Below are positions 6,185 to 6,206 of a DNA stretch of 6,206 nt, one piece after another. The stretch is from Frankiales bacterium. Its GTDB lineage: Bacteria > Actinomycetota > Actinomycetes > JAFAQI01. Position numbers and translations under genes: made by a program. The stretch is from the NCBI GenBank assembly GCA_019246495.1, contig JAFAQI010000114.1, positions 1-6,206 of the forward strand, read 5' to 3'. Numbering within the stretch: position 1 is the first letter of the stretch; each line of letters starts with the position of its first letter. The notes below the pieces were generated by a model, which worked only from the letters and a program-made list of their open reading frames with translations, was not told the origin of the DNA and searched no databases.

Positions 6185-6206
6185 GGGCCGATCGGCGTTC
6201 CTCTGA

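Overview
The window is very GC-rich, densely coded DNA from an actinobacterium (Actinomycetota). All genes recognised read on the minus strand. The right-to-left order mtrA, mtrB, lpqB, comF-like, hpf, NarL-family response regulator is a conserved actinobacterial neighbourhood; as I recall, Mycobacterium and Streptomyces both carry mtrA-mtrB-lpqB followed by comF and hpf, with secA further on. The extra NarL-type regulator after hpf resembles the Streptomyces or Frankia-like arrangement more than the mycobacterial one. The genus cannot be fixed from this sequence alone.

Layout, in transcription order. Positions 6184-2213 hold a tightly packed three-gene unit. MtrA is an OmpR-type response regulator, MtrB its membrane histidine kinase, and LpqB a lipoprotein that modulates MtrB. 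mtrA/mtrB share a 4-base GTGA overlap and mtrB/lpqB overlap by 8 bases, so translation is probably coupled. After a 63-base gap comes a ComF-family phosphoribosyltransferase-like protein (2149-1466). A 242-base non-coding stretch (1224-1465) follows and is the most structured part of the window. It holds an exact 16-base direct repeat containing a near-palindrome, a four-unit degenerate tandem repeat, and a paired GTCACC motif spaced like known MtrA sites. It leads into hpf, the long-form ribosome hibernation factor, whose start I place at a GTG (1223) behind a perfect GGAGGT. The left end (523-1) holds a NarL/FixJ-type response regulator cut off by the window edge before its DNA-binding domain.

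Together the genes join an envelope and cell-division signalling system (MtrAB-LpqB) to a stress or dormancy output (HPF) and a second, partnerless response regulator. I saw no mobile element, CRISPR array, tRNA or rRNA, and no unfamiliar gene. The coding content is ordinary core actinobacterial genome. What merits a second look is the hpf upstream region, which looks like a multi-input promoter with DosR-like and MtrA-like sites.
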